The notes beneath the pieces are model-generated. The model ran no database searches. It saw nothing but the letters and a program-made list of their open reading frames with translations, and had not been told where the DNA came from. A program made the position numbers and the translations under genes. DNA of 64,000 bases from Zhengitettix transpicula (taxonomy: Eukaryota; Arthropoda; Insecta; Orthoptera; Tetrigidae), in contig CM073594.1 of NCBI GenBank assembly GCA_037074705.1, positions 77,005,009 through 77,069,008 on the forward strand, in the 5' to 3' direction. Numbering within the stretch: the first letter of the stretch is position 1; the number at the start of each line of letters is the position of its first letter. Below are positions 21,101 through 33,109 of the stretch, one piece after another.

Positions 21101-21990
21101 TATTGATACACCGTTTTATTTGGTCACGGTCAAATTATGCACATAAGGGTCCAAACCACGAAATAAAGTGAGTCAAAATTTAACGGTGAAGAAACTGTGC
21201 GTTGACGATAAAAGATGATTAAAAGGGAGACGGCTTTTATTGGTTGTTCAATTGAAAAGAAAAATTGGAAACGTCTAAGGACAAGGAAAAATTCGTCATT
21301 TCGAATTAGAACAAACGAGCTAAACATTTAGAGGAGGAAGAGACTGTTCAATTTCAAGAATGGAAATGGGTCATTTTAGTGCAGAAGTGAGAGAGTCAGG
21401 ATACTTTAAAAGAGATGGAAACATTGAGTTCAACCTAGACTTTCATCTTCGAAAAAAATAGTACAGAAATACTTCACCGAAAAATTACAGACAAGCCAAA
21501 AGGAAAGGGAAAACCCCAAGACGTACAATAAGACATCACTAACACTATTGAACAAGAAAATTTAAAAGCTTTTGGTTCAATAATAATAATACATAAAGGT
21601 TTTACTAAAGCTTCAAAAATTATATAAGAAATGCAACTAAATTTAGCCAGTCAAGGAAATAAGGATTCAGAAATGACTATCGACCATATTCAATTCGTAT
21701 ATAGGCTTATATATAAAATAACCAAATAACCCCTGCTTCGCTACGGTATTTCAAAAAAACCCTGACGACACCCAACGTAAAATTTTCTCTAGTTTTAACT
21801 TTTAAATAAGCAACTTTTAAATTTAGTTTTAGCAACGTAAAAGGCTCGCCGACTCCATAAAATTCCACCAGAGTAATATTATATGATATACACTTACCTG
21901 ATAAATTACTGTATAGCGATTACATAATTCTTCTATGATGAATATCGATATTCAACTGCAAAACGTCAAGAATGCAAGGTTAGAATGCAT
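21101..21990. other. Unassigned AT-rich stretch
   Basis: CCCCTGCTTCGCTACGG near 21731 resembles a short string often seen in dispersed insect repeats and is similar in style to 62862-62900. Nothing else was recognised. Confidence 0.3.
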
Positions 21991-22815
21991 TCCCCCGTTT
22001 GCGTCGTTGCTGTGATTTTAAGGCACGTCGTACGAGTGGACAATTAATTTGTGTAAATCGGGCACAATATTCAGTTTACGAGGACTCAAAACGTGATATT
22101 TTTATTAGTCTTATACATGAATCTGAATTTATTTTTGTAATTAAAAACTGAAACATTATCTGTTGTATTTTACACATACTCGATGCAAATTGGTTATAAG
22201 TCAGAATTTATTGATAAACATTGAAATCAACTAATTTCTAAAATGTATAACGTTTCTTCCTTTAGTTTAGGGACTTCTTCATATGTGTCTACATTATTAA
22301 TTTAAAAATATAATGGCAAATAAAAGGTTGATTCCCAAAACAAAAAAAAATTAAGTATGTGGTTGCGTATGTTATTATATGTTGTAAATTTGAATAAAAC
22401 AATTTAACAGACATAATTTAAACATTTTCTAGCACATTACATGAGTAGCCACAGAAAAGCTTATATAGTTATAAATTAATTTAAAAGCGCAAAAATTAAA
22501 CATTCATAATTACATCATAACACCACCGAATCATAAACGAAATTTAAATTTTGAGGATCTGTTATTTAATTTATATTAAACCTAAGATTTTGCTCATGTT
22601 TTATTCAAATTCACAATAGATACATCTGAACAGATCCTTAAGCAAAAAGAAGAAACTTTGTGTACTTAAGATGTCTCTAAATTTTGTAAATAAATAAATA
22701 TACGGCCTTGAGATAAATTTTAATGTTTATTAAAAAAGATTTATTTCATGACGATTCGTCCTCTTTTAGGATCTCTCTTCAGGTTGGACAGTTTTCAAAA
22801 AATTACAATTTTGTA
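21991..22815 (+). repeat. Dispersed repeat, copy A (hammerhead-like motif family)
   Basis: It begins TCCCCCGTTTGCGTCGTTGC and runs nearly identically with 28200-29125, apart from small indels. Near its end it contains both a plus-strand degenerate motif (22626-22660, CTGAACAGATCC...GAAACTTTG) and a minus-strand one (22751-22782). Between them lies AATAAATATACGGCCTTGAG. There is no coding content. The two copies are about 6.2 kb apart in direct orientation, so this is a mobile repeat or a local duplication. Confidence 0.75.
22751..22782 (-). other. Hammerhead-like motif
   Basis: On the minus strand: CTGAAGAGAGATCC, a short loop, GAGGACGAATCGTC. It matches 29071-29102 and 55367-55399 but has GAATC for GAAAC, so the catalytic core is damaged. 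Confidence 0.45.
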
Positions 22816-23039
22816 TATTCAACGTATATGTAACGACAACGTGTTATTCACTGGAGTTTTCTTTAATTAAATTATTTCTATGCATTTCACATCCATCGGG
22901 TTGAAGTTGACGAGTAGTGTTACTCTAACAACTGATTCAATATCGATGTCTAGTTAGAAAGTAAATCAAACACACTTGTAATTTAGTAAAATAAATTAAA
23001 TCAGTCACCGAACCAGTATTGAACGTTCAGTCTCAATTT

Positions 23040-23380
23040 ATAGGGACAGTAATTATATATTGTAATAACACATACAGCGTGATTGTGTCAACGTGAGATA
23101 ATTGCATTATCCATTGGGTATTAATTCGTGTCGGAGTTCCAGGAAACAATGTGCGGCCCGATTGTGAGCGGCGGCTGATAAACATCTTATGGCTTTAATT
23201 GTGGTGTGTGTGTGTGTGACGTGGGCGGATAAACTTTCCCCATTGTGCGGGGACGTGCAAATAGAACGATTAGGAGCGCGGCAAGACGCTGAAAAGGGCT
23301 GCTAACTGAGCTCCACGGGGCGTCGTGACTCGTCGGATACGGGGATCTCATCTCAGCTCAGCAGTATCATGTACAGACAT
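23040..23380. other. GC-richer, apparently single-copy island
   Basis: It contains a short (GT)n run (about 23199-23218) and homeodomain-like strings such as ATGGCTTTAATTGTGG. There is no coding similarity. Possible regulatory DNA, by inference. Confidence 0.3.
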
Positions 23381-23535
23381 TACGAAAGAAACGGAGAACA
23401 ACATTAATTACTTAAAAATAATAACATCAAGCAATTTATAAATTCAGCAAAATAAAATACTTCGGACCATTTTATATCATATGAAGAAATCAAATATTTA
23501 TAAACTGTGGCTGCTGCCGGTGATGTTTATATGAA

Positions 23536-23560
23536 TATATATATATATATATATATATAT
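23536..23560. repeat. (TA)n microsatellite
   Basis: This is the target tract at the left end of LTR copy 6. Confidence 0.9.
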
Positions 23561-24526
23561 TGTAATGATCAACTGTTTGATTAAATTAAATAAATTTGCC
23601 CCACGTTGCTGGGCCAAAATGTAATTATTAACTGAAAGACTTTAAAAAAATTAAAACAACAAATTTTATTCCTCAAAGATATAAATTATCAGCCTCACAT
23701 TGCACATTTAATTTCCTCAAATTCACAAACCAAATTTTATATTATTATTTATTATTTGTGGCTTCTAGGAAAATACAACTTTATAATTCTACAACAATTT
23801 CATCTAATTACTCTTTCTCTCAGGGTCTTTACTGGGCTTGATAATAAGAACAAACAAATTTAATAAACTAATTAACAAATCAAAATTTAAATGAACGGAA
23901 TATAAATTACAAACACAATAAAGAAACGAAAACTAAACAAGATAACGAAATCTGACTTATACATTTAATCCTCGTTTACAGACTTAAAATAATTGTTTTT
24001 GAACTCACGAATGTCTTTCTGGTACCAGATCTGATTCTTGGAGCTTGAGGGCACAACTCACTAAAAAGGCCTTTATTCACTGATTCTACACATCATTTTT
24101 AATAATCACGGTCGTAGTTCTCGTTGTTATTCCTCCTGGAATTTTGGGATCAGCCGCTGCCTCGGTCAGCCCTCGGACGTATGTCTCCTCGATGCCTTTA
24201 TGCGAAATGTTATTTCGCATTTGTATGGTGCAAACCTTTTGCATACACTTTGTGATTTTATATCACGAGTCTCTCCGTCAAGAACTATTTAATTGTGTTT
24301 TATAGAGTTTAATAGATCTCGCAGATGATCTTCCTGTACCATGCTATTCGTACTTTTTAGGTCAGCCTCCTCTCTCTCTCTCGAAACGTTCGCCGGACTG
24401 GCTTCCGTACGAACGCACGGTTTCCAACAACTATCGCCAACAAAGAGCCGTGATTGTTGCTTTCAAGAAATGTACCGCTAACAATTCAATTATTTTAAAA
24501 CAATTAATGGCCTCTAATTAGTATTA
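23561..24526 (-). mobile_element. LTR-like element copy 6
   Basis: It begins TGTAATGATC and ends TTAGTATTA, with the expected terminal CA lost, directly before (TA)n. Antisense landmarks are GCCCCACGTTGCTGGGCC then AAAATGTAATT (23601-23630), TCTCAGGGTCTTTACTGGGC (23819), CGAAATCTGAC, ACTCACG and CTGGTACCAG (24020). Copy 7 follows within ~20 bases in the same orientation, sharing the same TA tract. Confidence 0.6.
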
Positions 24527-24545
24527 AATATATATATATATATAG

Positions 24546-25696
24546 TGCTATTCACTAAATTAAAGAAACATATATATGATTAGCCTCACGTTGAAGCGTC
24601 AATTTTGTTGTATTCACAAATGTAAACAATTTAAATGAAACAGTGCCACACGTTGGAGGTGTCAATTTGTAGTATTCAACTATGAAAATACAATTAAATA
24701 CTCAAAATCAAAATATGCCACACGTTAATGCATCATTTAACTATATTTAACTTTTTAAATGAGACGATGTAAATAAATATAATTTTTAGTTAATTTAACA
24801 AACACATTAATTTATTATATGGCCAAACAATTCAAGTTACAAAATAGATATTTATTGAACTTTACAATATTTATTACGTACAATCCAAATTTTTACTCCC
24901 TCACTCTCAGGGTCTTTACCTGAGCCTTTAAATAAAGAAAGGTATTACTCTTTAAAATCCCTTTCTTTGCTATTAAATGGGAGTTACCCTCATGTAGCCT
25001 GTTACCTAAAAAAACCCTCTTTTTAAACAATCAAATTTCTAGGGAACTGAACACTTGGATGTATTATTATTGAAAACAATATTTACAATGATAAAAAAAT
25101 CCGAAATCTGACGATCTATCTTTACCTAATAGTTTAAATTAATAATTTATTTAATTTGACTTACTGTTCTCTCTCTCTCTCTCTCTGTCTGGTACCAGGA
25201 CAATCAATTTTTACCTCGTTCAGAAACATGCACACACTTTACTTTTATTATTAGGCCTTGGTTTTCACTGATTCTAGACTTCACTTTAAAATTTGGCAAG
25301 ATTGGATGTATTTTGATGACTGCTCCGCTCCACAATAATTTACCAATGTTATCCTGGAACAATTCCTCCACGAACATTTTGTTAAGTTCTATTCTGGCGA
25401 AACTGCTATTAGTTTCCAATATTTACGATGCAATACTTCCGTGAATGTTTTACTTTGCATTAATTCACAACTTTGGTGATACATTAACGACGTCTAGTCT
25501 CTGCTCAAGTTTTATTTGTTCCGTCCTCTGCAATGTTTCGCCGCCAACTGCCCTATGCATTCATCTCAACGGGCCATGGTCAACAATATCTTAGGCCTCT
25601 TCCATTATTGTCCATTCTTGTGTGTGATTTGTGTCTGTTTGCTGATAACTATTCAAGTCCAAAATATTTTAAATTATTAATTGCTTTTTAATTACT

Positions 25697-25699
<3 letters not shown>
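24546..25699 (-). mobile_element. LTR-like element copy 7 (carries a small insertion)
   Basis: It begins near TGCTATTCAC after (TA)n and ends TTACTACA before another (TA)n run. Three primer-site-like modules in antisense stand in a row: GCCTCACGTTGAAGCGTC (24584), GCCACACGTTGGAGGTGTC (24646) and GCCACACGTTAATGCATC (24717). Then come CTCTCAGGGTCTTTACCTG (24903), CGAAATCTGACG (25101), TTACTGTTCTC and CTGGTACCAGG (25189). A 60-base retroposon tail interrupts it (24957-25016). Confidence 0.6.
24957..25016 (+). repeat. A-tailed retroposon, 3' tail only (copy 3)
   Basis: From ATCCCTTTCTTTGC to CTGTTACC plus an A run, this matches the last 60 bases of the copies at 441-664 and 1791-2006. It interrupts LTR copy 7 between segments that are continuous in LTR copy 8, so it inserted after that LTR. 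It is a strongly 5'-truncated retroposition product. Confidence 0.65.

Positions 25700-25732
<33 letters not shown>
25700..25732. repeat. (TA)n microsatellite
   Basis: This is the right-hand TA tract of LTR copy 7. Confidence 0.9.
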
Positions 25733-25738
<6 letters not shown>

Positions 25739-25997
25739 ATAAATAAAAAAAGCAGTTATGTTTAAATTATTATTCTTTAACGAGATTTTGGAGTAGTATA
25801 TTCTCAATCAGAATAATGTAAACTGCATGTAATCGTGTTAGAAATAGTTGAGTACATAACACAGAGCACCACTGCCCTGAAGTGAGCTCATTGACATATA
25901 AAATGTTGTATTAAGATTCTCAATTAATAATAAACTTTTAAAAATGATAGTAATATTACAACGACCTTTATAGCACAAAAATTCAAGAATCAATTAA

Positions 25998-26376
25998 AAT
26001 AAGTAAAATTTAAATAAAAATGTGCCGGACGATTCGGCGCGGATTAATGTATTTTTATAAACGGCGTATAATTTAAGACTGCAGTTGAACAACAAACTAA
26101 TATCACAGATAAAACCTAAGATCTAAACAAAATATCATAGAACATGACACGAAAAGTCTCAGCGACTTATATGATATTTTGAATAATAAATATAGCCAAT
26201 TCAGACAAAAAAGTGATTATAAAAAATAATTATAAATTCTGCTAAAATAAGAAATGAAATATTTATAAACTGTATTTGTTGTTCAACTACAACTAAATTA
26301 TTCGCCGTCAAAAAAAGACGCCAATCCGCGTCGAAACGTTCGGCATCTTTCAATTTAAATTTTACTCTTTTTAAGT
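25998..26376. repeat. Inverted-repeat element with hammerhead-like arms
   Basis: The left arm (25998-26046) and right arm (26328-26376) are inverted copies: AGTAAAATTTAAAT, then TGCCGGACG or TGCCGAACG, then CGCGGATT. The right arm in plus orientation reads GACGCCAATCCGCGTCGAAACG, a perfect five-base hairpin directly before GAAACG. This is the same arrangement as the other motifs here, without the CTGAAGA part. The ~280-base loop has no ORF. Target duplications were not found. Confidence 0.6.
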
Positions 26377-28199
26377 GTTTCTTTTTTAATTATGTCTGTT
26401 ATGAAGGTCATTTTAATATTATTATTTTCAACAGTCGATAATATTTTATTTATTTAAAAAAATAATAACAGGATGGAGTAATGCGAATGAAAATAATAAT
26501 ATACTAGACATTACAGGCTGTTTCAAATGGGAGCTGTTTTGGACGTTATCGAATGAGAGGAGAGAATTAGACGTAAGATGCCACATCGTGAATAATGAAT
26601 GACGGCAAACCGTTTCTACAGCTGAGTGGACAATAATATGTGACAACGTCGCAAGAATTTGATTCGTCGGCGGAGGGAAGAGCTTCAAGGTCAAAGCATC
26701 TATAGTTAAAATTTGTGATAATATCTGATAAGGAAACTGTTACCAGGAAAACATAATAAAATTATTTTTAATGTCATCTACAGTGTAATTTAAAAAGCTG
26801 TGCCATTACAGAGAGCGACGCAGTCTTAAATTGTATTGTACTTACATATTAATTATTGTTTTGCGTGCTTCGCGTTTTTTTAATACGAAATTTAGGAATT
26901 AAATTATTATTAATTTTTCGGTTCAATTTCTCAATAAAGAAATTAAATGGTCTGTTTGACAGACAGGTAAAGGTTAAAAACATAACACAACGTTTGTTTC
27001 ACCAATTGGTGAAGATACTGTTTAATGTTAACCTCGGGTCACACGTATTCAAACCAACGAAAGATAACAGAAAGACATCACTTACTAAGTGAAAGATCAT
27101 ACATTCGATTCAGAAAATCAGTCTCATTCTGGACATTTATTTATTTCTCAAAATGTATGAAATTTCCAAAAAAAAATGTAACGTAAAGATTAAATTATAT
27201 TAAGTGTGGAACGAGAGGAAAATTGAGTATACGTCTACATGAAGGCGAAAGGCTAGAAATATAAATGGACGATGGTAAATAATAAAAAATAATAGATACT
27301 TGTAACGTCGTTTAGAATAGTAATGGAACTTATTCCCTAAAAATTCTGTCAGTAAGTCCTGCATATTCTTTTCAATAAGGTAATGAGTAATGATCTCGCG
27401 ACTTAAAGTGAAAAGTATTTTTAAAAAAATACTTAAAACGTAAGCCCGCTCTTAGTACTTTAGTCTTGAACATTTTACAATCTATATTTGAAAAATAATT
27501 AAGGTTCTATTTACCATACGTTTCATGAAGCACACTCTGAAGATTCTGTGATTGTTTTGAATAGTAATAAATTTCGTTAATGTATGATATTATTTTTTTA
27601 ATATATGTAAGCATTTTAAAAAAATAATACCAGCACTAAGGTGTCACTAAGTTCAGTAACTGGGCCAGCGTTTGCGTAGTCTTTAATAGAACTGCGAAAT
27701 GTGGAAATAAAATACATTACCAGCAGACATGAAACGAACGGGAAAGTTTAATATTTGGCTTGTATAAATTGTTTTCTCTGTGTGTGTTCAGTGACCTGCG
27801 TGACGTGTATTTTAGCTCCTCGGTGTTATTCGAAGCTTTACGACAGCCATAGCACTCGTCGTTGCGTGTCATGAAATATTAATTTACAGTTCGGTAAATA
27901 ACGCCATCACGAAGAAAAAAGAACTTTATGTTGTTTACCAATCCGCAGAACTATCTTCATCTCATTTCTTACATAGTAAAATAAATATGTTGTATGTTTT
28001 CTCGTGTTTTATTTCCAGGTGGGAGGAGCCTGGGATAATAAGTAGGCAGAACGCATACATTGTTTTATGTTGCTTTACAATTGTCAGAGGTGAATTACAC
28101 GTTTTCTTGGGTTGAAAGAAATTTTGGGTCGGGCATGAGGAATGACAAGAATTTTTAGAATGTATTCCTCAGTTCCAATGATTGTAAACGTTATAAGTT
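26377..28199. other. Unassigned stretch; mildly GC-richer at 27740-28100
   Basis: No gene was recognised. Short frames at 26446-26694 and 26856-27092 carry no motif. A stretch around 27780-27900 is closer to balanced composition and may be single-copy. Confidence 0.3.
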
Positions 28200-29125
28200 T
28201 TCCCCCGTTTGCGTCGTTGCTGTGATTTTAAGGCACGTCGTACGAGTGGACAATTAATTTGTGTAAATCGGGCACAATAATCAGTTTACGAGGACTCAAA
28301 ACGTGATATTTTTATTAGTCTTATACATGAATGTGAATTTATTTTTGTAATTAAAAACTGAAACATTATCTGTTGTATTTTACACATACTCGATGCAAAT
28401 TGGTTATAAGTCAGAATTTATTGTTAAAACATTGAAGTCAACTAATATCTAAAATGTATAACGTTTCTTCCCTTAGTTTAGGGACTTCTTCATATGTGTC
28501 TACATTATTAATTTAAAAATATAATGGCAAATACAGGGTTGATTCCCAAAACAAAAAAAATGAGTTAAGTATGTGGTTGCGTATGTTATTAAAGGAATAA
28601 ATTATATGTTGTAAATTTGAATAAAACAATTTTAACAGTCATAATTTAAACATTTTCTAGCACATTACATGAGTAGCCACAGAAAATCTTATATAGTTAT
28701 AAATTAATTTAAAATCGCAAAAATTAAGCATTCAGAATTACGTAATAATAACACAGAATCATAAACGAAATTTAAATTTTGAGTATCTGTTATTTAATTT
28801 ATATTAAACCTAAGATAAAGCATTTTGCTAATGTTTTATTCAAATTCACAACATATCTTATTTATTTCTTTAATAATGTAACAGTATAACTTAATTTATT
28901 TGAGATTCCACTCTTTTAATTATATTAATTAATTTTTAGATACATCTGAAGAGGTCCTTAAGGAAAAAGAAGAAACTTTGTCTACTTAAGTTGTCTCTAA
29001 ATTTTGTAAATAAATAAATATACGGCCTTGAGATAAATTTTAATGTTTATTAACAAAGATTTATTTCATGTCGTTTCGTCCTTTTTTAGGATCTCTCTTC
29101 AGGTTGGACAATTTTCAATAATTTT
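28200..29125 (+). repeat. Dispersed repeat, copy B
   Basis: This is the second copy of 21991-22815, longer by several small insertions (for example around 28590 and 28850-28935). Its plus-strand motif at 28945-28980 is better kept (CTGAAGAGGTCCTTAAGG, then GAAACTTTGTC), as is the minus-strand one at 29071-29102 (CTGAAGAGAGATCC ... GGACGAAACG). Confidence 0.75.
29071..29102 (-). other. Hammerhead-like motif
   Basis: On the minus strand: CTGAAGAGAGATCC, loop, AAGGACGAAACGACATG. GAAAC is intact and GATCC/GGAC partly pair. A short inverted companion at about 29200-29235 (CCAACCAGAAGACGACGAAATG) faces it. Confidence 0.45.
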
Positions 29126-29290
29126 GTATATAATTCTTGAAAGAAATTTAGAGGCAGAGCAGCAAAATTTTTTTTTTGTATTATATACAAAATTATAAAA
29201 AAAAACTGTCCAACCAGAAGACGACGAAATGTAAAATTAATTTTTTTTTTAAAAAAAAACAATTTTCTGAATCAAAGCCGTATATTTATT
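29126..29290 (+). repeat. Inverted companion of the repeat end
   Basis: TGTCCAACCAGAAGACGACG and, further on, AAGCCGTATATTTATTTATT are the inverted counterparts of the last part of copy B. The 29000-29290 stretch therefore forms an imperfect palindrome. Confidence 0.5.
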
Positions 29291-30400
29291 TATTCATTAT
29301 TTATTCATATGATTATAAATAGTAAGATACTTTTTATTACCATACGTATGAATTTTAATTTTTAAAGTTTATAAATAAATTCTGTCTTTTGGCCAATTTT
29401 TAGTTTTCAGTACTTCTAAAATTTTTACTACCCCTGATATAATTATGGACATCAAAAGTTATTTTTATGTAAATATTTAAATAGGATTACATTCTAAAAA
29501 AAATAGTTATTTTAAAAAATTGTCTTGATGAGACTCCGAAAGCAGCGGATATAAGAAATCTACAATAGAACGTAACTGCAGTTGAATGCTTTCCCCATAT
29601 CCGTCAGTTTAAATATAACTGGTGTTGTGGGAATCTGAAACTCAGAGAAAACAGTCAGGAAAATTAGACGGTTGCTAAAAGCAAAATAATCCTGCCACAA
29701 ATGCCCACACAAGTCCATGTCAATCATGTATATTCTTTACTAAAGAATACCGTTTCCCTCATTTACTTCTCTGTTTAACATGACAACTCTTCTGCCAGAC
29801 ACTGGCAGAGACCCAGTTCTCCCAGTTATCAGTGAAAATTCTACCGAAATCCTGGATATTGCTGCAAGTTTTCCCCACTGTTGTTGAATTTCCATTTAGG
29901 GTGGAGCACCATCCCATAAATGCCCGAATGGCAGCATCGTATTTGATTATAGCCTGGGCACAAGGATGTTCCGCAAATGTAATATAAATATTGATTTTGG
30001 CGTTCCCTTCTGGTGTGACATCACACCTTTACTGTCGTTTCTCCGTCTGTGGGTTATTGATTCTCGAGACGCGACAAGAGCAAGAGTTTGGCTGAGAAAC
30101 TTTTGGTACAGCTCTCGAACCGGCAGGCCCGCAGCCATTAAAATAATCGCATTCCAGCCCGCCCCTTCACACCTGGCCTGCCTGTGAGGTGGTGCACTGT
30201 GATTAACCGGGGCTGCCGCTCCGCTGCTGGCCGGGGTGCACCAATTCGCGATATTACCATCGCAACAAAGACACCGTCCCTGGAGAGTCTCAAACGTGTC
30301 GTGTCGTGGCGATTACGCTTGTCGACGAAATAAAACAGTCTTAGTTTTAGAAGAGTGATTGCATTCGAGGTTGATTAGACACTGGCGGGTTCAACTGAAT
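29291..30400. other. Unassigned; GC-richer island at 29930-30330
   Basis: No protein similarity was found. Short frames on both strands at 29947-30187 overlap each other and look like chance in GC-richer DNA. The island may be single-copy regulatory DNA. Confidence 0.3.
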
Positions 30401-31099
30401 GTATTCAGTATATTGACAAAGTAGGCCTCAGGAGGTCAACACACCTTTGCATCCGTTCCTTCAATTTCTCAAAACATGTCTGTATTTTGCTTTCCGAGAG
30501 CTCCGCCGTTTTTTTTCCGACTGTTCCCCTTTAGAGTACACCTAATCTTGTGGAATAGGAAGAAATCAGGATGTATTACTAGCAAAAAATTATGCATTTG
30601 ATTTATTTTATTCCAGTAGTCCTCTTATGAGGAAATAGGACACGTCAATTCGTAAAATTACAATATAAGAATTGCATGCTTCAATTATAAATAATTAAAA
30701 CACAAATTTCCCTGTCCAACGCTAGTAAAATAATATAAATGATAACAAACATAATAATTCTTTTACTATACTAAGGGTATGATATAATATTTCTAGTTCT
30801 AATAAAAATATTAAATATGTACTAGTAAATAATTAATGATTCGAGAATGAACTCTCATAAAATATAGAATTTACATATCACAGAAGAATAAACACAAAAC
30901 TTGACACACGCACACTAGGAGGAAACACAAACGACGGACACTTCACGAAACAGAGCGACGAGGAATCTGCAAACTCCAGGCGTAACATTAAACAAACAAA
31001 AGAGCAGAAAAGACCAAAAGAGAATAAGCAAGCTATGAAATAAGTGGTTTTATTAGCAACACATTGAACAGATTTGCAGTTTCTTAAAAAATTAATTAT
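30401..31099. other. Unassigned AT-rich stretch
   Basis: Nothing recognisable was seen. Confidence 0.3.
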
Positions 31100-31640
31100 C
31101 AGGGGAACGATCTAGAAACTCCTGTACTGAGTAAAACACCGGCGCCTTTCAGTGGAATATTTTTGCATTGAATCCCAAAACTCTTGCAGTTATTATTGTT
31201 CTTAACATCTGGAGGAATACTATTGTATAAAACTATCCCTGAATGGTGAATACTTCTCTGGTAGAGAGCAAAGATCTTAGACCTGAGCGATTTCTAGTCT
31301 CGTAATCGTGAGACTCGCCATTCCTTTGAAAAAGATTCATGTTCCGCTTAACGAACTTTAAAATTTCGTGAATAAACACGCTGGGAAGAGTTCATATTCG
31401 TAGAGTTTTGAAAAACGCTTTACAACTGGATTTATTATCCGTATTAGTAAGTATTCTAATGGCACGCTTTTGCAAAATTGAATATTTCAATGCTCCTGGA
31501 GCAATTGCCCCAATTATCAATGCCATAAGACACAAGGGAAATGAAAATACACCATTTTCGAACTGACACGTTGTCCTGTTGAAAGACCAATCGTTCATCA
31601 ACAATTCAGGGTGATTAGTTCTAACACGATCTCCCAATTT
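31100..31640 (-). pseudogene. LINE reverse transcriptase C-terminal remnant
   Basis: On the minus strand ILQKRAIRILTNTDNKSSC (about 31495-31440) is the LQKRAIRI motif found near the end of CR1/L2/jockey-like reverse transcriptases. In an adjoining frame come LPSVFIHEILKFVKRNMNLF, HDYETRNRSGLRS and EVFTIQG, the usual C-terminal succession of those proteins. The frame changes once (around 31390) and stops occur. Upstream residues in the 81-codon frame are not recognisable. A truncated, dead copy of a LINE different from the RNase H family. Confidence 0.7.
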
Positions 31641-31873
31641 TTCAAAAGTTTTTTTAATAACATTACGAGCATAAAGAAAACAATATGAGTTATTTTTACG
31701 GTCTTGAGGAATATTTTGTTTGCTTATCGCTCTCTAAGTTTTATATTGGACATATGTTCCTTGTTACCGGTATTATGTGATCGTTTTTTTCGTCCTATGT
31801 AACAAGAGCAAGAGGTTTTGTAAACTACACAATATTTGCTATATGTGTCGAGTTGGTCCTTGTGGTTTTTTTA

Positions 31874-32242
31874 TCAAGAAGGTAATAGTATTAGTATATC
31901 TGTAAGTCCTGGATGATATTTGATATTCTTACAAATTTGGATGAACCTATGATGCAGAAATTTCGTAAGGGAGTACGAGAAAAAAAAATTGGATTGATGT
32001 GATTGTGGCGAGTAGGAGTAGGTTATTTGTTGGATTTTGTTCAATATAATGTTTATATGTTTATTAATAAAATTTAAAGGGTACTCATTAGAAATTAAAA
32101 TGTTCCAGAAAACACTTACGTTGTGTTGATGGAGCTTGGAGTTATAAAGTAATATAGATCTGTCAACAATATTGTATACAATAGTTCTCCCTTTGTTAGA
32201 AGCATGATAAGGAAGAAAATGGAGAACACGTCCTGAGTACAA
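31874..32242 (-). pseudogene. Penelope-like reverse transcriptase C-terminal remnant
   Basis: The 122-codon frame reads SGRVLHFLPYHASNKGRTIV, YNIVDRSILLYNSKLHQHNV, ILISNEYPLNFINKHINIIL. That matches the stretch of Penelope-like reverse transcriptases after the catalytic palm: G-R-x-LHF, then V-x-x-L-x-x-R-A, then L-x-x-N-x-Y-P-x-x-F-I. The catalytic core and the GIY-YIG endonuclease are absent. About 50 bases upstream on the same strand lies a hairpin with the GAAACGTC motif (32281-32415), consistent with a Penelope-like element carrying such a motif in its terminal repeat. Confidence 0.6.
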
Positions 32243-32280
32243 ATGGATGTGAGTTTTTACGTAATTGTAGATAATGAATG

Positions 32281-32415
32281 TACTGAATAAAGTCTTCTCG
32301 GGCTTCTAACTGAGTAAACAATTGTTGATGCGACGTTTCGATGACGTTCACTGTCATCGTCTGCTATTGCAATTGTCTACTCGGTTAGAATGCCGAGAAG
32401 ACTTTATTCATTCCA
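32281..32415. repeat. ~135-bp hairpin with GAAACGTC motif
   Basis: TGAATAAAGTCTTCTCGG at the left pairs with CCGAGAAGACTTTATTCA at the right, and TAACTGAGTAAACAATTG pairs with CAATTGTCTACTCGGTTA. The apex, read on the minus strand, is GACGATGACAGTGAACGTC followed by ATCGAAACGTCGC, with ATGAC/GTCAT pairing just before GAAACGTC. It lies directly upstream of the Penelope-like RT remnant on the same strand. Confidence 0.7.
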
Positions 32416-33109
32416 TAAACCGAGAAAGACTACATTCTTTATTAATGAATATATTGTTTTCCAATGCACGGACAACGTGAAAATCCACTTCCCATCAGCT
32501 GAAATAATACTCTTTTAACCACTGACCACGCCACGAGAAACTGGATTTGAACGCAATGATCATTATCCGTATCGGATATTTCCCTGCGAAACGTAAAAAA
32601 AAAATACCACGATTATATTAAATTACTCACCCACTGCAACTGAGTTCATGAATATAATCGTTATTTCTTTACCGTGTAAGAATACAGGTCAAGGTCGAAC
32701 ACAATAATCACGCACTGTTTCTGTTTGTTCCGTTACCTCTAACGATAGTTACAGTCGATGAGATTGTGGGCGCGAAATAAAAACGAGCGCTAATTTTAAC
32801 GCAGAATCACGTTAAATTCCAAAGCCTCTTAAATTACTGTCAATTGACAGAAAAGCTACCGGAATGTCAGTAGTAGGTGTAACGGGGAGCATCAAACGAG
32901 CATTAATATCGACGCCTGTAAAACGGCAAAAAGTATTTTATGTTCACTTCTAATATCGCGTGCGTTTCGTGAGATCGTACGTTAAGAACACGAACGAGCG
33001 CCTCACGGCTCAATCGCTGTTGACGCCTTTACGTTTCACTCACACGTTAGTCTTCATTAATTTCATTCATGCACTAATATTTCTCCCAATATAATCAAAA
33101 AATTCCTAT
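32416..33109. other. Unassigned stretch
   Basis: The 32680-33060 part is closer to balanced composition, but no gene or shared repeat was recognised. Confidence 0.3.
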
